Positions 8,127-17,006 of a stretch of 64,000 nucleotides of DNA are shown piece after piece. Each line of letters opens with the position of its first letter. Positions within the stretch are counted from its first letter, which is position 1. The notes under the pieces are model-generated. The model was given only the letters and a program-made list of their open reading frames with translations, had not been told where the DNA came from and did not search any database. This stretch comes from Kutzneria buriramensis (GTDB lineage: Bacteria > Actinomycetota > Actinomycetes > Mycobacteriales > Pseudonocardiaceae): the NCBI RefSeq assembly GCF_003387475.1, contig NZ_QUNO01000021.1:171897-235896 (forward strand), given 5' to 3'. Position numbers and translations under genes: made by a program.

Positions 8127-9812
8127 TTGTCGATCCTCACGCGCCTGCGCCGGACCCCGGAACCGGATACGGAAACCCGGACCGCGCCGTCGGGCACCCG
8201 CCGAGTCCTGGCCGTCGTGGCCTCCCTGCTGGCATTCCTGCTGGTCCTGTTCGCGCTGGTCGCGCCGGACGACCTGACCCAGCTGACGCCGCTGGCCTTC
8301 GTGCGCATCCCGGTGGAGGGCCTGGTCGGCGTGCTCGTGGTGCTGCTGCTGCCGAACGGCTGGCGCAAGCCCGTGGCGCTGATCGGCGGCGGCGCGCTGG
8401 GCGTGCTGACCATTCTCAAGCTCGCGAACATGGGCTTCTACGCCTCGCTGAACCGCCCGTTCGACCCGATCAACGACTGGAGCTTCCTCAGCCCGGGCCT
8501 GGAGTTCCTCCAGGGCGAGGTCGGCGACTTCCTCGGCTGGGTCGCGGTGGGCGTGGCGATCGTCGTCGCGACGGCCCTGATCGTGCTGATGGCGCTCGCG
8601 GCGGCACGGCTGAGCGGCCTGGCCGCACGGCACCGCACCGGCGCCTTCCGCGGCGTCGCGCTGCTCGCGGTGATCTGGATGGTGCTCGCCCCGACCGGCG
8701 CGCAACTCGCGGCCGGCCAGCCACTGGCCGCCAGCAACGCCGCCGCGCTCGCCGCCAGCGACGTGCGGCAGGTCAGCGCGGACCTCAAGGACCGGCAGGA
8801 ATTCGCGCACGAGATCGACACCGACGCCTACGTCGACACCGCGCACGACAAGCTGCTCAGCGGCCTGCGCGGCAAGAACGTGCTGCTGGTGTTCGTGGAG
8901 AGCTACGGCCGCTCCGCGGTGATGAACTCCAGCTTCTCGCCCGCCGTCGACGGCGTCCTCGACGACGGCACGCAGAAGCTGAACCAGGCCGGTTTCGCCG
9001 CGAAGTCCGGCTTCCTGACCTCGCCCACGTTCGGCGGCGGCAGCTGGCTGGCCCACTCCACGCTGGAGTCCGGTGTGGACGTCAACAGCCAGTTCCGGTA
9101 CACGAACCTGGTCAACGGCAACCGCTTCACGCTGGCGCGGGCGTTCAAGGACGCCGGCTGGCGCACCTTCGCCGACGACCCGGCCAACACCCGCGACTGG
9201 GTGCCGGAGACCCAGTTCTACGGCTACAACAGCGTCTACGACTCCCGCAACGTCGGCTACAAGGGCCCCAACTTCTCCTACGCCCCCGTGCCCGACCAGT
9301 ACACGATGAACTTCATCCGCCAGCACGAGCTGTCCAGGCCCGGGCCGGCCTTCGGCGAGATCGACCTGGTCTCCAGCCACGTGCCGTGGGCGCCGTGGCC
9401 GCAGGTGGTGGACTGGAACACCATCGGCGACGGCACGGTGTTCGCGCCGCAGGCGGCGAACGGCACGCAGGTCAAGGACGTCTGGCCGGACCCGGCCAAG
9501 GTGCAGCACGCGTACAGCGAGTCCATCCAGTACTCGCTGAGCACGCTGATCTCGTACCTCCAGAACTACGGCGACGACAACACCGTGATGGTGTTCCTCG
9601 GCGACCACCAGGCGCAGACCGTGGCCAGCGGCGTCGACGCCGACCACGACGTGCCGATCACCATCGTGGCCAAGGACAAGTCGGTGCTGGACCGGGTCGC
9701 CGGCTGGGGCTGGACCGACGGCCTGCGGCCCAGCCCGCACGCCCCGGTGTGGCCGATGAGCTCGTTCCGGGACAAGTTCCTGGCGGCGTTCGGCGACCAG
9801 GTGACCAAGTAG
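8127..9812 (+). CDS. Membrane sulfatase / LTA-synthase-like phosphotransferase
   Basis: 561 residues from TTG 8127, preferred because AAGGA lies 8 nt upstream; GTG 8094 would add 11 residues with no ribosome site. The first 210 residues hold about four or five membrane helices. The remainder is an extracellular alkaline-phosphatase-fold domain of the sulfatase/lipoteichoic-acid-synthase type: metal-ligand Glu in VFVESYGRS, the nucleophile region GGGSWLAHSTLESG, and the C-terminal GDHQAQ metal site. In this family such proteins transfer or hydrolyse phospho- or sulfo-groups on envelope polymers. The actual substrate is unknown. Confidence 0.75.
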   Translation: MSILTRLRRTPEPDTETRTAPSGTRRVLAVVASLLAFLLVLFALVAPDDLTQLTPLAFVRIPVEGLVGVLVVLLLPNGWRKPVALIGGGALGVLTILKLANMGFYASLNRPFDPINDWSFLSPGLEFLQGEVGDFLGWVAVGVAIVVATALIVLMALAAARLSGLAARHRTGAFRGVALLAVIWMVLAPTGAQLAAGQPLAASNAAALAASDVRQVSADLKDRQEFAHEIDTDAYVDTAHDKLLSGLRGKNVLLVFVESYGRSAVMNSSFSPAVDGVLDDGTQKLNQAGFAAKSGFLTSPTFGGGSWLAHSTLESGVDVNSQFRYTNLVNGNRFTLARAFKDAGWRTFADDPANTRDWVPETQFYGYNSVYDSRNVGYKGPNFSYAPVPDQYTMNFIRQHELSRPGPAFGEIDLVSSHVPWAPWPQVVDWNTIGDGTVFAPQAANGTQVKDVWPDPAKVQHAYSESIQYSLSTLISYLQNYGDDNTVMVFLGDHQAQTVASGVDADHDVPITIVAKDKSVLDRVAGWGWTDGLRPSPHAPVWPMSSFRDKFLAAFGDQVTK

Positions 9813-9836
9813 GCGCCCGCCGCTACGGTGATCGTC

Positions 9837-10829
9837 ATGCGCGCATTTCGGATCACCGAGTGGGGACGGCCGCCGCAGGTGGCGGAGGTGCCGAGGCCGT
9901 CGGCCGGTCCGGGGCAGGTGCTGGTCCGGGTGGCCGGCTGCGGGCTGTGCCACACGGACGTCACCCTGCCGCACATGCCCGCCGCGGTGGGGGAGCGGCT
10001 CGGCTGGCAGCTGCCGTTCACGCTGGGGCACGAGATCGCCGGCTGGGTCGCCGAGTCGCGCGTTCCCGGCTTCGCCGAGGGCGATGCCGTGGCGGTGGTG
10101 ACGCAGAATTCGTGTGGGCGGTGTTGGCACTGCCTCCATGGCCTGGATTCCTCCTGCCCCAACGCTTTGGCCGGTCGGGGCTATGGCCGTGACGGCGGGC
10201 TCGCGCCGTACGTGGTGGTCTCGGGAGAGCGTTCCCTGATCCGGTTGGACTCGCTGGATCCGGTGACCGCCGGGCCGTTGACGGACGCCGGGGCCACCGC
10301 GTACCACGCCGTCCGGCGGGTGCTGCCTCGGGTCTATCCCGGCGGTACCGTCGCCGTGATCGGCGTCGGTGGTCTCGGCTCCTTCGCCGTGCAGTTCCTC
10401 GGCCTGTTGACGGGCTGCCGGGTGGTTGCCGTCGACACCAATCCCTTGCGGCTCAAGGTGGCTGCTGAGCTCGGTGCCCACGACACCGCCGAGTCGTTGG
10501 GCCGGCTCGGCGCGGACGCCGTCCTCGACTTCGTCGGCACCGATGACACCATCGCCGCCGGCCTTCGCGCGCTGCGGGCCGGCGGGTCGTACGGGCTGAT
10601 CGGGGCCGCCGGCGGCAAGCTGGCCGGCCCGTGGTTCGGCGCGCTTCCCAAGGACGGCGAGGTCTTCACCTTCCAGGGCTCGTCCGTCGCCGACCTGCAC
10701 GACGTCATCGCGCTCGCCGGTTCGCTGCGCAACGACGTGCGGCGCTTCCCGTTCGACGACATCGAGGACGCCTACGCCCGCCTGGTCGCCGGTTCCCTCG
10801 ACGGCGGCCGCGGGCTCATCGTGTTCTGA
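9837..10829 (+). CDS. Zinc-dependent alcohol dehydrogenase (MDR family)
   Basis: 330 residues from ATG 9837 (GTG 9828 is a slightly longer alternative). Catalytic zinc ligands are visible in CGLCHTD and LGHE. The structural-zinc lobe is present as a cysteine cluster (NSCGRCWHC, then a fourth Cys seven residues later). The Rossmann motif GVGGLGSFA binds NAD(P). It should oxidise an alcohol or reduce an aldehyde; the substrate is not deducible. It starts 24 nt after the sulfatase stop and ends 2 nt before the convergent copper operon. Confidence 0.85.
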   Translation: MRAFRITEWGRPPQVAEVPRPSAGPGQVLVRVAGCGLCHTDVTLPHMPAAVGERLGWQLPFTLGHEIAGWVAESRVPGFAEGDAVAVVTQNSCGRCWHCLHGLDSSCPNALAGRGYGRDGGLAPYVVVSGERSLIRLDSLDPVTAGPLTDAGATAYHAVRRVLPRVYPGGTVAVIGVGGLGSFAVQFLGLLTGCRVVAVDTNPLRLKVAAELGAHDTAESLGRLGADAVLDFVGTDDTIAAGLRALRAGGSYGLIGAAGGKLAGPWFGALPKDGEVFTFQGSSVADLHDVIALAGSLRNDVRRFPFDDIEDAYARLVAGSLDGGRGLIVF

Positions 10830-10831
10830 GT

Positions 10832-12367
10832 TCAGGTCACCTCGATCTGCCGCACCACCGTCGTCTCGTCGAAGTCGGAGGTGCGCACCGTGATCGCCAG
10901 CCGCCACCGGCCGGCGAACGGCAGCTCCGTGCTGCCCGCGCGGTAGCCGCCCATGCCCATGCCGGTGTGCCGGATCGGCACCGTCATCGGGGCGATTCCC
11001 TTGTCCGGCAACGACAGCTGGGCGTTCAGCTCGGCGACGTCGATGCGCGTGCCGGCGCCGTTGGTGACCGTGACGGAGATGATGTTCGGGCCGACGGTGC
11101 TCGGTAGGACGCCGATCTGGAGCTTTCCCTTGCCGCCCGGGCCACCTGTGTCGAACGCCAGCGGTCCTTGGTCCGTTGTGGACGGTGCAGTCGGGTTGGT
11201 GGTGACGAGTGCCGCCGTCAGCGCGAGTACTGTCAGCGCACCGAGGCTCTCGACGAGCACCGAGCGCCGGACCCTTTCGGTTTTCAGCCACCGGCGGGAG
11301 AACCAGGCCGCGCCCAGGATCGCCAGCACCACACCGACCTTGACCGCCAGCAGCCTCGCGTAATCGGTGTCGAGGGCGCCAAGTTGTTGCCAGCTCTGAT
11401 AAATCCCGGTCGCGATGAGGACGCCGACGGTTGCCAGTGCGAGCCGGCTGAACCGGGCGATCGCCTCCGCCGGCGGCTTGGCCAGCAGGATCACGGCGAG
11501 GCCGCCCACCCACAGCGCCATCGCGTCGAGGTGCAGGATATCGGCGGGCAGCCTGGCGGCGCCGGCGTCGTGGCCGGAGATCGACCAGGTCGCCGCCAGG
11601 CCGTTCAGCAGCACCGCCGCGATCGTGCGCCGCCCGAACGGATAGGCGTCGGCGATCACCGGCGCGGTGAGCGCCAGCAACGACATTCGGACGGCGAGGC
11701 CGGTGCCGATCGGGATGCCCATGGTCACCGCGAGCAGGCCGCCGTCGAACGCGTGGTCCAGGCCGACTCCGGCGCCGTACGGGCCTTGCAGCACCGCGTC
11801 CGCGGCCGTGGCGACCGCCAGTGTCGCCCAGCTGCCCCAGATCAGCCTCTTCCTGATGGAACCGTTGGGCCAGCAGAGGAAGAGGAAGCCGAGCGAGCCC
11901 GCCAGGCCGGCGAACGCGACGTAGCCGAGCACGCGGAAGATCCAGTACAGCACGGCCACCGCTGGGCTGCCGACGGTTGCCGTGGCGGCGGCAACCGTCG
12001 CGTGGCCGACGGAGAAGGTGAACGCGCCCGACACCGGGTGCGAATCCGCCGAGACCACGTGCCAGGACACCGTGTACGTGCCCTGCCCCTGCGCCTTGAT
12101 CGCCACGCCGACCGTGTCGGAGCGGCCGCCCACCTGCCCGGCCTTCTGGTCGTCCACTGTGGACCCGTCGGGACCGAGCACGTGGATGCCCTGTGGCGTC
12201 ACCTGAACCGGCTCGCCGAAGTTCAGCGTGACACTCGTCGGCGGCGTGGCCAGCGTCGACGACGGCGCCGGCTGCGTGCCCAGCAGCGACGCGTGCGCGG
12301 CGGCCTGGCCGGCGCCCGCGAGCAATGCCGCGAGGACGCCGGCCAGCACCAACAGCACGGACCTCAT
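10832..12367 (-). CDS. CopC-CopD fusion copper protein with C-terminal YtkA/FixH-like domain
   Basis: A 511-residue protein. After a signal peptide (residues 1-25, cleaved near AAAHASL) comes a CopC cupredoxin-like domain in which the mature N-terminal His and a later HPVSGAF motif are the likely copper ligands. About eight membrane helices follow (130-380, CopD). The C-terminal 100 residues resemble the YtkA/FixH immunoglobulin-like domain. It probably binds and moves copper at the membrane. Its ATG overlaps the stop of the YcnI-like gene by 4 nt, and the operon begins with a multicopper oxidase, which strengthens the copper assignment. Confidence 0.85.
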   Translation of the reverse strand: MRSVLLVLAGVLAALLAGAGQAAAHASLLGTQPAPSSTLATPPTSVTLNFGEPVQVTPQGIHVLGPDGSTVDDQKAGQVGGRSDTVGVAIKAQGQGTYTVSWHVVSADSHPVSGAFTFSVGHATVAAATATVGSPAVAVLYWIFRVLGYVAFAGLAGSLGFLFLCWPNGSIRKRLIWGSWATLAVATAADAVLQGPYGAGVGLDHAFDGGLLAVTMGIPIGTGLAVRMSLLALTAPVIADAYPFGRRTIAAVLLNGLAATWSISGHDAGAARLPADILHLDAMALWVGGLAVILLAKPPAEAIARFSRLALATVGVLIATGIYQSWQQLGALDTDYARLLAVKVGVVLAILGAAWFSRRWLKTERVRRSVLVESLGALTVLALTAALVTTNPTAPSTTDQGPLAFDTGGPGGKGKLQIGVLPSTVGPNIISVTVTNGAGTRIDVAELNAQLSLPDKGIAPMTVPIRHTGMGMGGYRAGSTELPFAGRWRLAITVRTSDFDETTVVRQIEVT

Positions 12368-12975
12368 CGGGCTAGGCGATTCCGCCGCCAGGCCAGGGTC
12401 GCGATGGCCCCGGCGATCACCCCGATCGCCGTGCCGGTGACGCCGAACAGATCCGGCGCCTGCCGCGCCGGCTCCGCCAGCGACACAGTCGGGGCCGGGT
12501 GGTCGGACCCGGGCGCGGTGTCGATCCAGCGCACCACGTCGCCGTTGTCGTAGGTCTGGACCGCCTTGAACACCAACGAGTCCGCGTCGGCCGGCACCGG
12601 GTCGAGCAGCACGACGAAGTCGTCGTAGCTGCCCGGCGCGATGCTCCCTCCGTGCCAGGTGATCACCGAGACCGCGTCCGTGACCGGCCCGTCGTCCGAG
12701 CTCAGCGGCGTCGCCAGGCGGGTGGTCGTCATGTCGGCGGTCCAGCCGGGCATCGCTTTCGGTCGCACCGACGCGATCGGGTGGTCGGCCGGGAGGCTCA
12801 GCTGCACTTCCGTCGTGGCGGCCGACTTCTCCTCGTTCGGCACCCGGAAGGCGACCTCGGCCGTCGTGCCCTTGGTCGCCGTCGAGGGCTGGGCGGCGAC
12901 GTGGGCCGAGGCGGCCCCGGCGCTGGCCAGCAGCGCCAGGGCCGTGGCGGCCAGGACCGTGATCGTGCGGCGCAT
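12364..12975 (-). CDS. ycnI: YcnI-family copper-associated membrane protein (DUF1775)
   Basis: 203 residues from ATG 12975. A signal peptide ends in ASAHVAAQP, so the mature protein begins with His, as in YcnI where this histidine helps bind copper. A DUF1775 beta-sandwich domain (about 27-150) contains GWTADM and TWHGGSIAPG, and one C-terminal membrane helix (about 170-192) ends in a basic tail. It starts 3 nt downstream of the multicopper oxidase stop and overlaps the CopC-CopD gene by 4 nt, so the three are surely co-translated. Confidence 0.85.
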   Translation of the reverse strand: MRRTITVLAATALALLASAGAASAHVAAQPSTATKGTTAEVAFRVPNEEKSAATTEVQLSLPADHPIASVRPKAMPGWTADMTTTRLATPLSSDDGPVTDAVSVITWHGGSIAPGSYDDFVVLLDPVPADADSLVFKAVQTYDNGDVVRWIDTAPGSDHPAPTVSLAEPARQAPDLFGVTGTAIGVIAGAIATLAWRRNRLAR

Positions 12976-12977
12976 GG

Positions 12978-15185
12978 CTACTTGACCGGGATGTACGGAC
13001 GCATCATCTCGTTGTCCTCGTGGTCGAGGATGTGGCAGTGCCAGACGTACCCCGGCCCGGCGGTCGGGTCGAACGCGAACCGGTTCAGGCCCGGCTGCGC
13101 GTCGGCGATCGCCGTTTCCGTCGGCGCCCAGCGGATCAGCACCCGGTTCACCATGCCCGGGTTGATCTTGAACGTGTCCTTCCAGCCCGCCTCGGCCGGG
13201 TCCGGCGGCAGCACCGGTCCCGTCAGGAACGGGCCGATCCCCGGATTCCCACCCAGCGCGCCGTCCGCGTTCGGCGTCAGGTAGTCCCGCGGCGGGCCGT
13301 AGCCCGGGATGATCTGACCCGCCGGATACGTTGTGTGGCCGAAGGTTCCGTCGCACTGCTGGCCCGCGAAGGTCCCGCCCGGGAACGCCGCCGCCCACGC
13401 CGCTCGATAGCCGTCCACGTCCACGTTCTGGCGGTTGAGGACCTGGAACTGGATGAGGTGGATGTGGATCGGGTGCGCGTCGTCCGTGATGTCCAGCAGT
13501 TCCCACAGTTCCGTGGCGCCGACCCGAGGCAGCTCCGTGATGTACAGGCCGGTGTTGGCCTTCCCGCCCGCGATCGGCGTCGTGGTGCCGTCCCGCAGGC
13601 CGTTCCACTTGCTGTTGTTGAGGAACGCCTCCAGCGGGCCGTCATTGGTGTCCGACACCGCGCAGTCCACAGTCTCCTGCTCGAAGACGACCAGCTGCCG
13701 CTTCACCGTCGGCCGCACGCCCGCGGCCACCGCACCCGTCGTCGGATTCGCCAGCCGCACGATCGCTGCCGGCTGGTTCTGACCGCCGCGCAGCGCGGCG
13801 CCGGTCGCGGGATTGTAGGTGGTGTCCGTGCTCGAAAGCCGTTGTGTCACGTCGAAACGCATCAGCTGGCCGTCGAGGTTCGGGTCCGGCGGGCCGCCGC
13901 TCGGGTACGGGAACAGGCCGTCGTTGGTCAGGATCAGCGACCGGCCGCGCAGGCCGCTGAAGTCGATGATCACGTCCGCCCGCTCCGACGGCGCCAGGAA
14001 CAGCTTCGGCGCGTTCGGGTCCGCCGGGTCGTTCAGCCTCACCGGCCGGTCCAGCAGGCCGCCGTCGGTGCCGATCTGCCAGCACGCCACCGCCGACGGC
14101 GGCGTCGTCGAGGACGCGTTCGCCGGGTCCGTCAGGTTCATCCGCAGGAAGCGCGCGTTGCAGGCGTTGACGATCCTGAACCGGTAGCGCCTCGGCTCCA
14201 CCGCCAGCGTCGGCCAGGTGCGGCCGTTGACCACCATCGCGTCGCCGAAGAACTCCGGGATCCAGAACGGGTGCGAGCTCGGGTTCGACGGCGGGCCGTT
14301 CAGGTCCGCGTCCGGGTTGCTGCCGTCCGGGAAGCGCAGCTGGCCGTTCGTGTCGAACAGCCGGTCCTGGAGCATCAGCTCGATCTCGAATGCGCCCGCC
14401 GGCAGTCGCAGCGGGTTGTCCGGCCGGCCCGTGTCGAACTTGTCGCGGACCAGGTAGAACGCCGCCATGCCGCTCAGGACGTTGATCCTCGTGATGCCCA
14501 GCGCGTGGTCGTGGTACCAGAGCGTCGTCGCCGGCTGAGTGTTCGGGTAGCAGTACACCGTCGCGTTCTGCGCTGTCGCCGAACCCGTCGTGTAGGCCGG
14601 GCCGTGCCGGCCGTCCGCCGTGAACCACGCCTCCGGCAACCCGTCGGCCGCCGACTGGACCTCCGCTCCGTGCAGGTGCACCACCGTCGGCACCGGTCCC
14701 GTGTAGGGCTGCGACGGCTTGCTCGCGTTCAGCGGGTCCGCCCAGTGGATCGTCTGGTCCACCGTCAGCAGCGGCTGCACCCTCGAGCTCCTCGGCAGCG
14801 CGTTCACGTACGTCACCGTCGTCGGCGTGCCCCTCGTCGCCTCCACCGACACCCCCGGCCAGCTCGGCGGCCGACCGTCCACCTGGTACGCCCACACCCA
14901 GGTGCCGTCCGTGTGGTCCGGCGGGTACATCCCGCTCGGCAGCACCAGCTGCGGCGCCTCCACCAGCCGCGTCGTGAAGCTCGCCCCCGACACGCGGCTC
15001 GGGAAGGTTCGCAGCGCCGTCACGTACTTCGGGATCCTCGCGCTGGGCAACGGCGTCTGTGCCTGCGTCACCGCTTCCGGCGCCGCCGTTCCGCTTCCCG
15101 CCGCCAGCACCCGCGCCGCCGGGAACCCCACAGCCCCCACCGCCGCTCCCGCGACGAGCAATTGCCTTCTGCTGATCCTCGCCAT
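12978..15185 (-). CDS. Tat-exported multicopper oxidase
   Basis: 735 residues from ATG 15185, chosen because GGAGG lies 6 nt upstream; an adjacent ATG at 15188 is the alternative. The N-terminus is a Tat signal (SRRQLLVAGAAVG, cleavage near VLAAG), consistent with export of a folded copper enzyme. All four copper-ligand motifs are present: HLHG (about residue 170), WYHDHALG (about 224), HPIHIHL (about 571) and HCHILDHEDNEMM (about 715), giving type 1 and trinuclear sites. It resembles CotA/phenoxazinone-synthase-like oxidases. With CopCD and YcnI downstream, a role in periplasmic Cu(I) oxidation is plausible; phenolic substrates are an alternative. Confidence 0.9.
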   Translation of the reverse strand: MARISRRQLLVAGAAVGAVGFPAARVLAAGSGTAAPEAVTQAQTPLPSARIPKYVTALRTFPSRVSGASFTTRLVEAPQLVLPSGMYPPDHTDGTWVWAYQVDGRPPSWPGVSVEATRGTPTTVTYVNALPRSSRVQPLLTVDQTIHWADPLNASKPSQPYTGPVPTVVHLHGAEVQSAADGLPEAWFTADGRHGPAYTTGSATAQNATVYCYPNTQPATTLWYHDHALGITRINVLSGMAAFYLVRDKFDTGRPDNPLRLPAGAFEIELMLQDRLFDTNGQLRFPDGSNPDADLNGPPSNPSSHPFWIPEFFGDAMVVNGRTWPTLAVEPRRYRFRIVNACNARFLRMNLTDPANASSTTPPSAVACWQIGTDGGLLDRPVRLNDPADPNAPKLFLAPSERADVIIDFSGLRGRSLILTNDGLFPYPSGGPPDPNLDGQLMRFDVTQRLSSTDTTYNPATGAALRGGQNQPAAIVRLANPTTGAVAAGVRPTVKRQLVVFEQETVDCAVSDTNDGPLEAFLNNSKWNGLRDGTTTPIAGGKANTGLYITELPRVGATELWELLDITDDAHPIHIHLIQFQVLNRQNVDVDGYRAAWAAAFPGGTFAGQQCDGTFGHTTYPAGQIIPGYGPPRDYLTPNADGALGGNPGIGPFLTGPVLPPDPAEAGWKDTFKINPGMVNRVLIRWAPTETAIADAQPGLNRFAFDPTAGPGYVWHCHILDHEDNEMMRPYIPVK

Positions 15186-15220
15186 CATCGGCCTCCGGCC
15201 ATCGCTTTCCCCGGCCGGCA

Positions 15221-15226
15221 ACGCTA
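15221..15226 (-). promoter_or_regulatory. -10 box TAGCGT of the copper operon
   Basis: On the minus strand TAGCGT lies 35 nt before the oxidase start. The CTAGG array begins about 37 nt further upstream, where an activator or repressor could act. No -35 match at standard spacing is clear. Confidence 0.35.
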
Positions 15227-15260
15227 ATCCTGTCACCGGTTTCCAGGTATGGCCGGAAAT

Positions 15261-15349
15261 CCCTAGGAGTGAGCTGAATTTCCTAGGGACAGGGCGTTCC
15301 ACTAGGTAATTGAATCGGTATCACCTAGGCATTTCCGTCTGACTAGGTA
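15261..15349. promoter_or_regulatory. Five-fold CTAGG operator array upstream of the copper operon
   Basis: CTAGG occurs at 15263, 15283, 15302, 15325 and 15343, spacings of 20, 19, 23 and 18 nt, close to two helical turns each. The first two form a perfect inverted repeat (CCCTAGGA ... TCCTAGGG). The third and fourth form CTAGGT ... ACCTAG, and CTAGGTAA occurs twice. CTAG is usually rare in bacterial DNA, so this clustering is unlikely to be chance. It sits 78-162 nt upstream of the oxidase start with no other gene to serve. The rest of the 415-nt gap holds the terminator at 15518 and no gene. Confidence 0.6.
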
Positions 15350-15517
15350 ATCCCCACGATTTCCGATTTACCGTGGTCACGGCCTCGGTGTACCCACCGC
15401 CGCCTGGCGCGGGACAACGGCCTCGGCTACGACGACCGGGGCTGTGGGCGTGCTTACTGCATTCGCCGCGATCGGCGACCAGAAGGTGACCGCGTCGAGG
15501 CTCCGGAGAAGTGTGAC

Positions 15518-15559
15518 GGATCCTCGCCGACCTCGGGGAATTCGAGGCGGCGAGGATCC
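15518..15559 (-). terminator. Hairpin terminator after the L,D-transpeptidase
   Basis: Perfect 12-bp arms GGATCCTCGCCG / CGGCGAGGATCC, continued by an inner CCTCG / CGAGG stem with a 7-nt loop. It begins about 40 nt beyond the stop of the minus-strand transpeptidase. No T-tract, as is common in high-GC actinomycetes. Confidence 0.6.
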
Positions 15560-15600
15560 TGCGGAGTTGGCCCTCGCGGAGGGTGAAACCCGCCTGACTT

Positions 15601-16872
15601 TTACGCCGCGGCGGCGTTGTTCGCGGCGGGCATCCAGGTGGGGGCGGTGGCGGCGGAGGCGGCGACCGACGCCGGGGCGACGAAGGTGCTGCCGCTGGGC
15701 CCGGCCTGCAGGGCCATGTGGGTGGCGCTCTTGCCGAGCAGGTCCTGCCACGAGTCGAACCAGTCGGTCCAGCCGTCGCCACGGGTGCCGGCGAGCGGGC
15801 TGCCGTTGATGGTCACCGGATCGCCGGGCAGCTCCTCCTCGTAGTACGCCTGCGCGGCCTCGGGCGGCATGTTGACGCAACCGTGGCTGACGTCGGAGTT
15901 GCCCTGATCGCCGACGGACCAGTACGCGTCGTGCAGGTAGTCGCCGCTCCAGGTGAACCGCACGGACCACGGCACCTTCAGGTCGTAGTAGCCGGGACCG
16001 CCGGGAGCGATGTCGGCGGGCTTCATCTCGACGGGGTTGCCTTTTTCGATGGTGAGGTAGGTGCCGTTGGGGGTGTCGTGGCCCGGCTTGCCGGTGCTGA
16101 TGGGCCAGTCGTACTGGAGCGCCCCGTTCTTGTACACCTGCATGTGGTGGCTGGCCGCGCCGGCGACGACGACGATCGAGTCGCCGATGCTGAACGTCTG
16201 GGTGAGGTCGGCGGCCCCGTACACGCCGGGCGACACCTGCACGCCGTTGAGGTGACCGGCGAAGCTGACGGTGGTGTTCGCGGGCCAGTAGTCCCGGGGC
16301 CGGAAGTCGACGTGCGTGTCGTCGGCCCAGGCCCACGCCCCGACGACGGGCTGCGAGGTGGTCAGCGACAGCGCCTGCTCGACGGCCGCCTTGTTGGCCA
16401 CGGGCTTGTCGAAGGTGAGCATGATCGGCATGCCGACGCCGTAGGCGGTGTTCTCGGCCTCGAAGATGTGGGTGTGCTCGACGCTGGTCGGCGTGAGCGT
16501 GGTGAACGAGCTGGTGGCGGTGGAGCTCTTGCCGGCCGAGTTCACCACGGTCGCGTTGACGGTGTAGGTGGCCGACACGTTCAGGGTGCCGGTGCTGGTC
16601 CAGGTCTTCTTGTCGGGACTGAGACTGCCAGAGACCTTGCCCCCGCCGGTGATCTCGACGTCGGTGATGGTGCCGCCGCTCGCGGTGACCGTGATGGGGC
16701 TGTCCGTCGCGACGTTCTGCCCGCCGGCGGCCGGCGCGATGGCGGCCTTGGCCGGCGGAGGCGGCGGCGTGGTGGTCGTGGTCAGCGCGCTGCCCACGCC
16801 GCCCCCGCCGGGTGAGCACGCCGCGACCAGCAGGCCGCTGGCGGCCATCACGATCGCCGGCCACTTCTTCAT
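15601..16872 (-). CDS. L,D-transpeptidase lipoprotein (YkuD) with Ig-like domains
   Basis: 423 residues from ATG 16872 (GGAAGGG 9 nt upstream). A lipoprotein signal ends at LVAAC (Cys 19), followed by a Pro/Thr-rich linker. Two immunoglobulin-like domains (about 40-250) precede a YkuD catalytic domain with the signature SHGCVNM (Cys near 330). This is the architecture of actinobacterial Ldt enzymes that form 3-3 cross-links in peptidoglycan outside the membrane and are relatively insensitive to penicillins. The C-terminal tail is alanine-rich. It is transcribed alone, with a hairpin downstream. Confidence 0.92.
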   Translation of the reverse strand: MKKWPAIVMAASGLLVAACSPGGGGVGSALTTTTTPPPPPAKAAIAPAAGGQNVATDSPITVTASGGTITDVEITGGGKVSGSLSPDKKTWTSTGTLNVSATYTVNATVVNSAGKSSTATSSFTTLTPTSVEHTHIFEAENTAYGVGMPIMLTFDKPVANKAAVEQALSLTTSQPVVGAWAWADDTHVDFRPRDYWPANTTVSFAGHLNGVQVSPGVYGAADLTQTFSIGDSIVVVAGAASHHMQVYKNGALQYDWPISTGKPGHDTPNGTYLTIEKGNPVEMKPADIAPGGPGYYDLKVPWSVRFTWSGDYLHDAYWSVGDQGNSDVSHGCVNMPPEAAQAYYEEELPGDPVTINGSPLAGTRGDGWTDWFDSWQDLLGKSATHMALQAGPSGSTFVAPASVAASAATAPTWMPAANNAAAA

Positions 16873-16965
16873 CACAACACGCCCTTCCGATGCCACCGCC
16901 ACTGTTCGATCATGCCGCGCCGCGGGCCGGATCGCACAGTCCTTTCATGGGATCGGACGCGCCCG

Positions 16966-16997
16966 GGGCCGGGCGGGTTGCTCCGCCCGCCCGGCCC
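16966..16997 (-). terminator. GC-rich hairpin after the GH30 gene
   Basis: Perfect 12-bp arms GGGCCGGGCGGG / CCCGCCCGGCCC with an 8-nt loop, starting 9 nt after the GH30 stop on the minus strand. No T-tract. Confidence 0.6.
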
Positions 16998-17006
16998 GTC
17001 ACAATG

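Noticed and set aside
7029..11513. 1494-residue minus-strand open frame
   Set aside because: It is an antisense shadow across the sulfatase and alcohol dehydrogenase genes; only its last part is the GlxA-type regulator, and composition upstream is arginine/histidine-rich noise.
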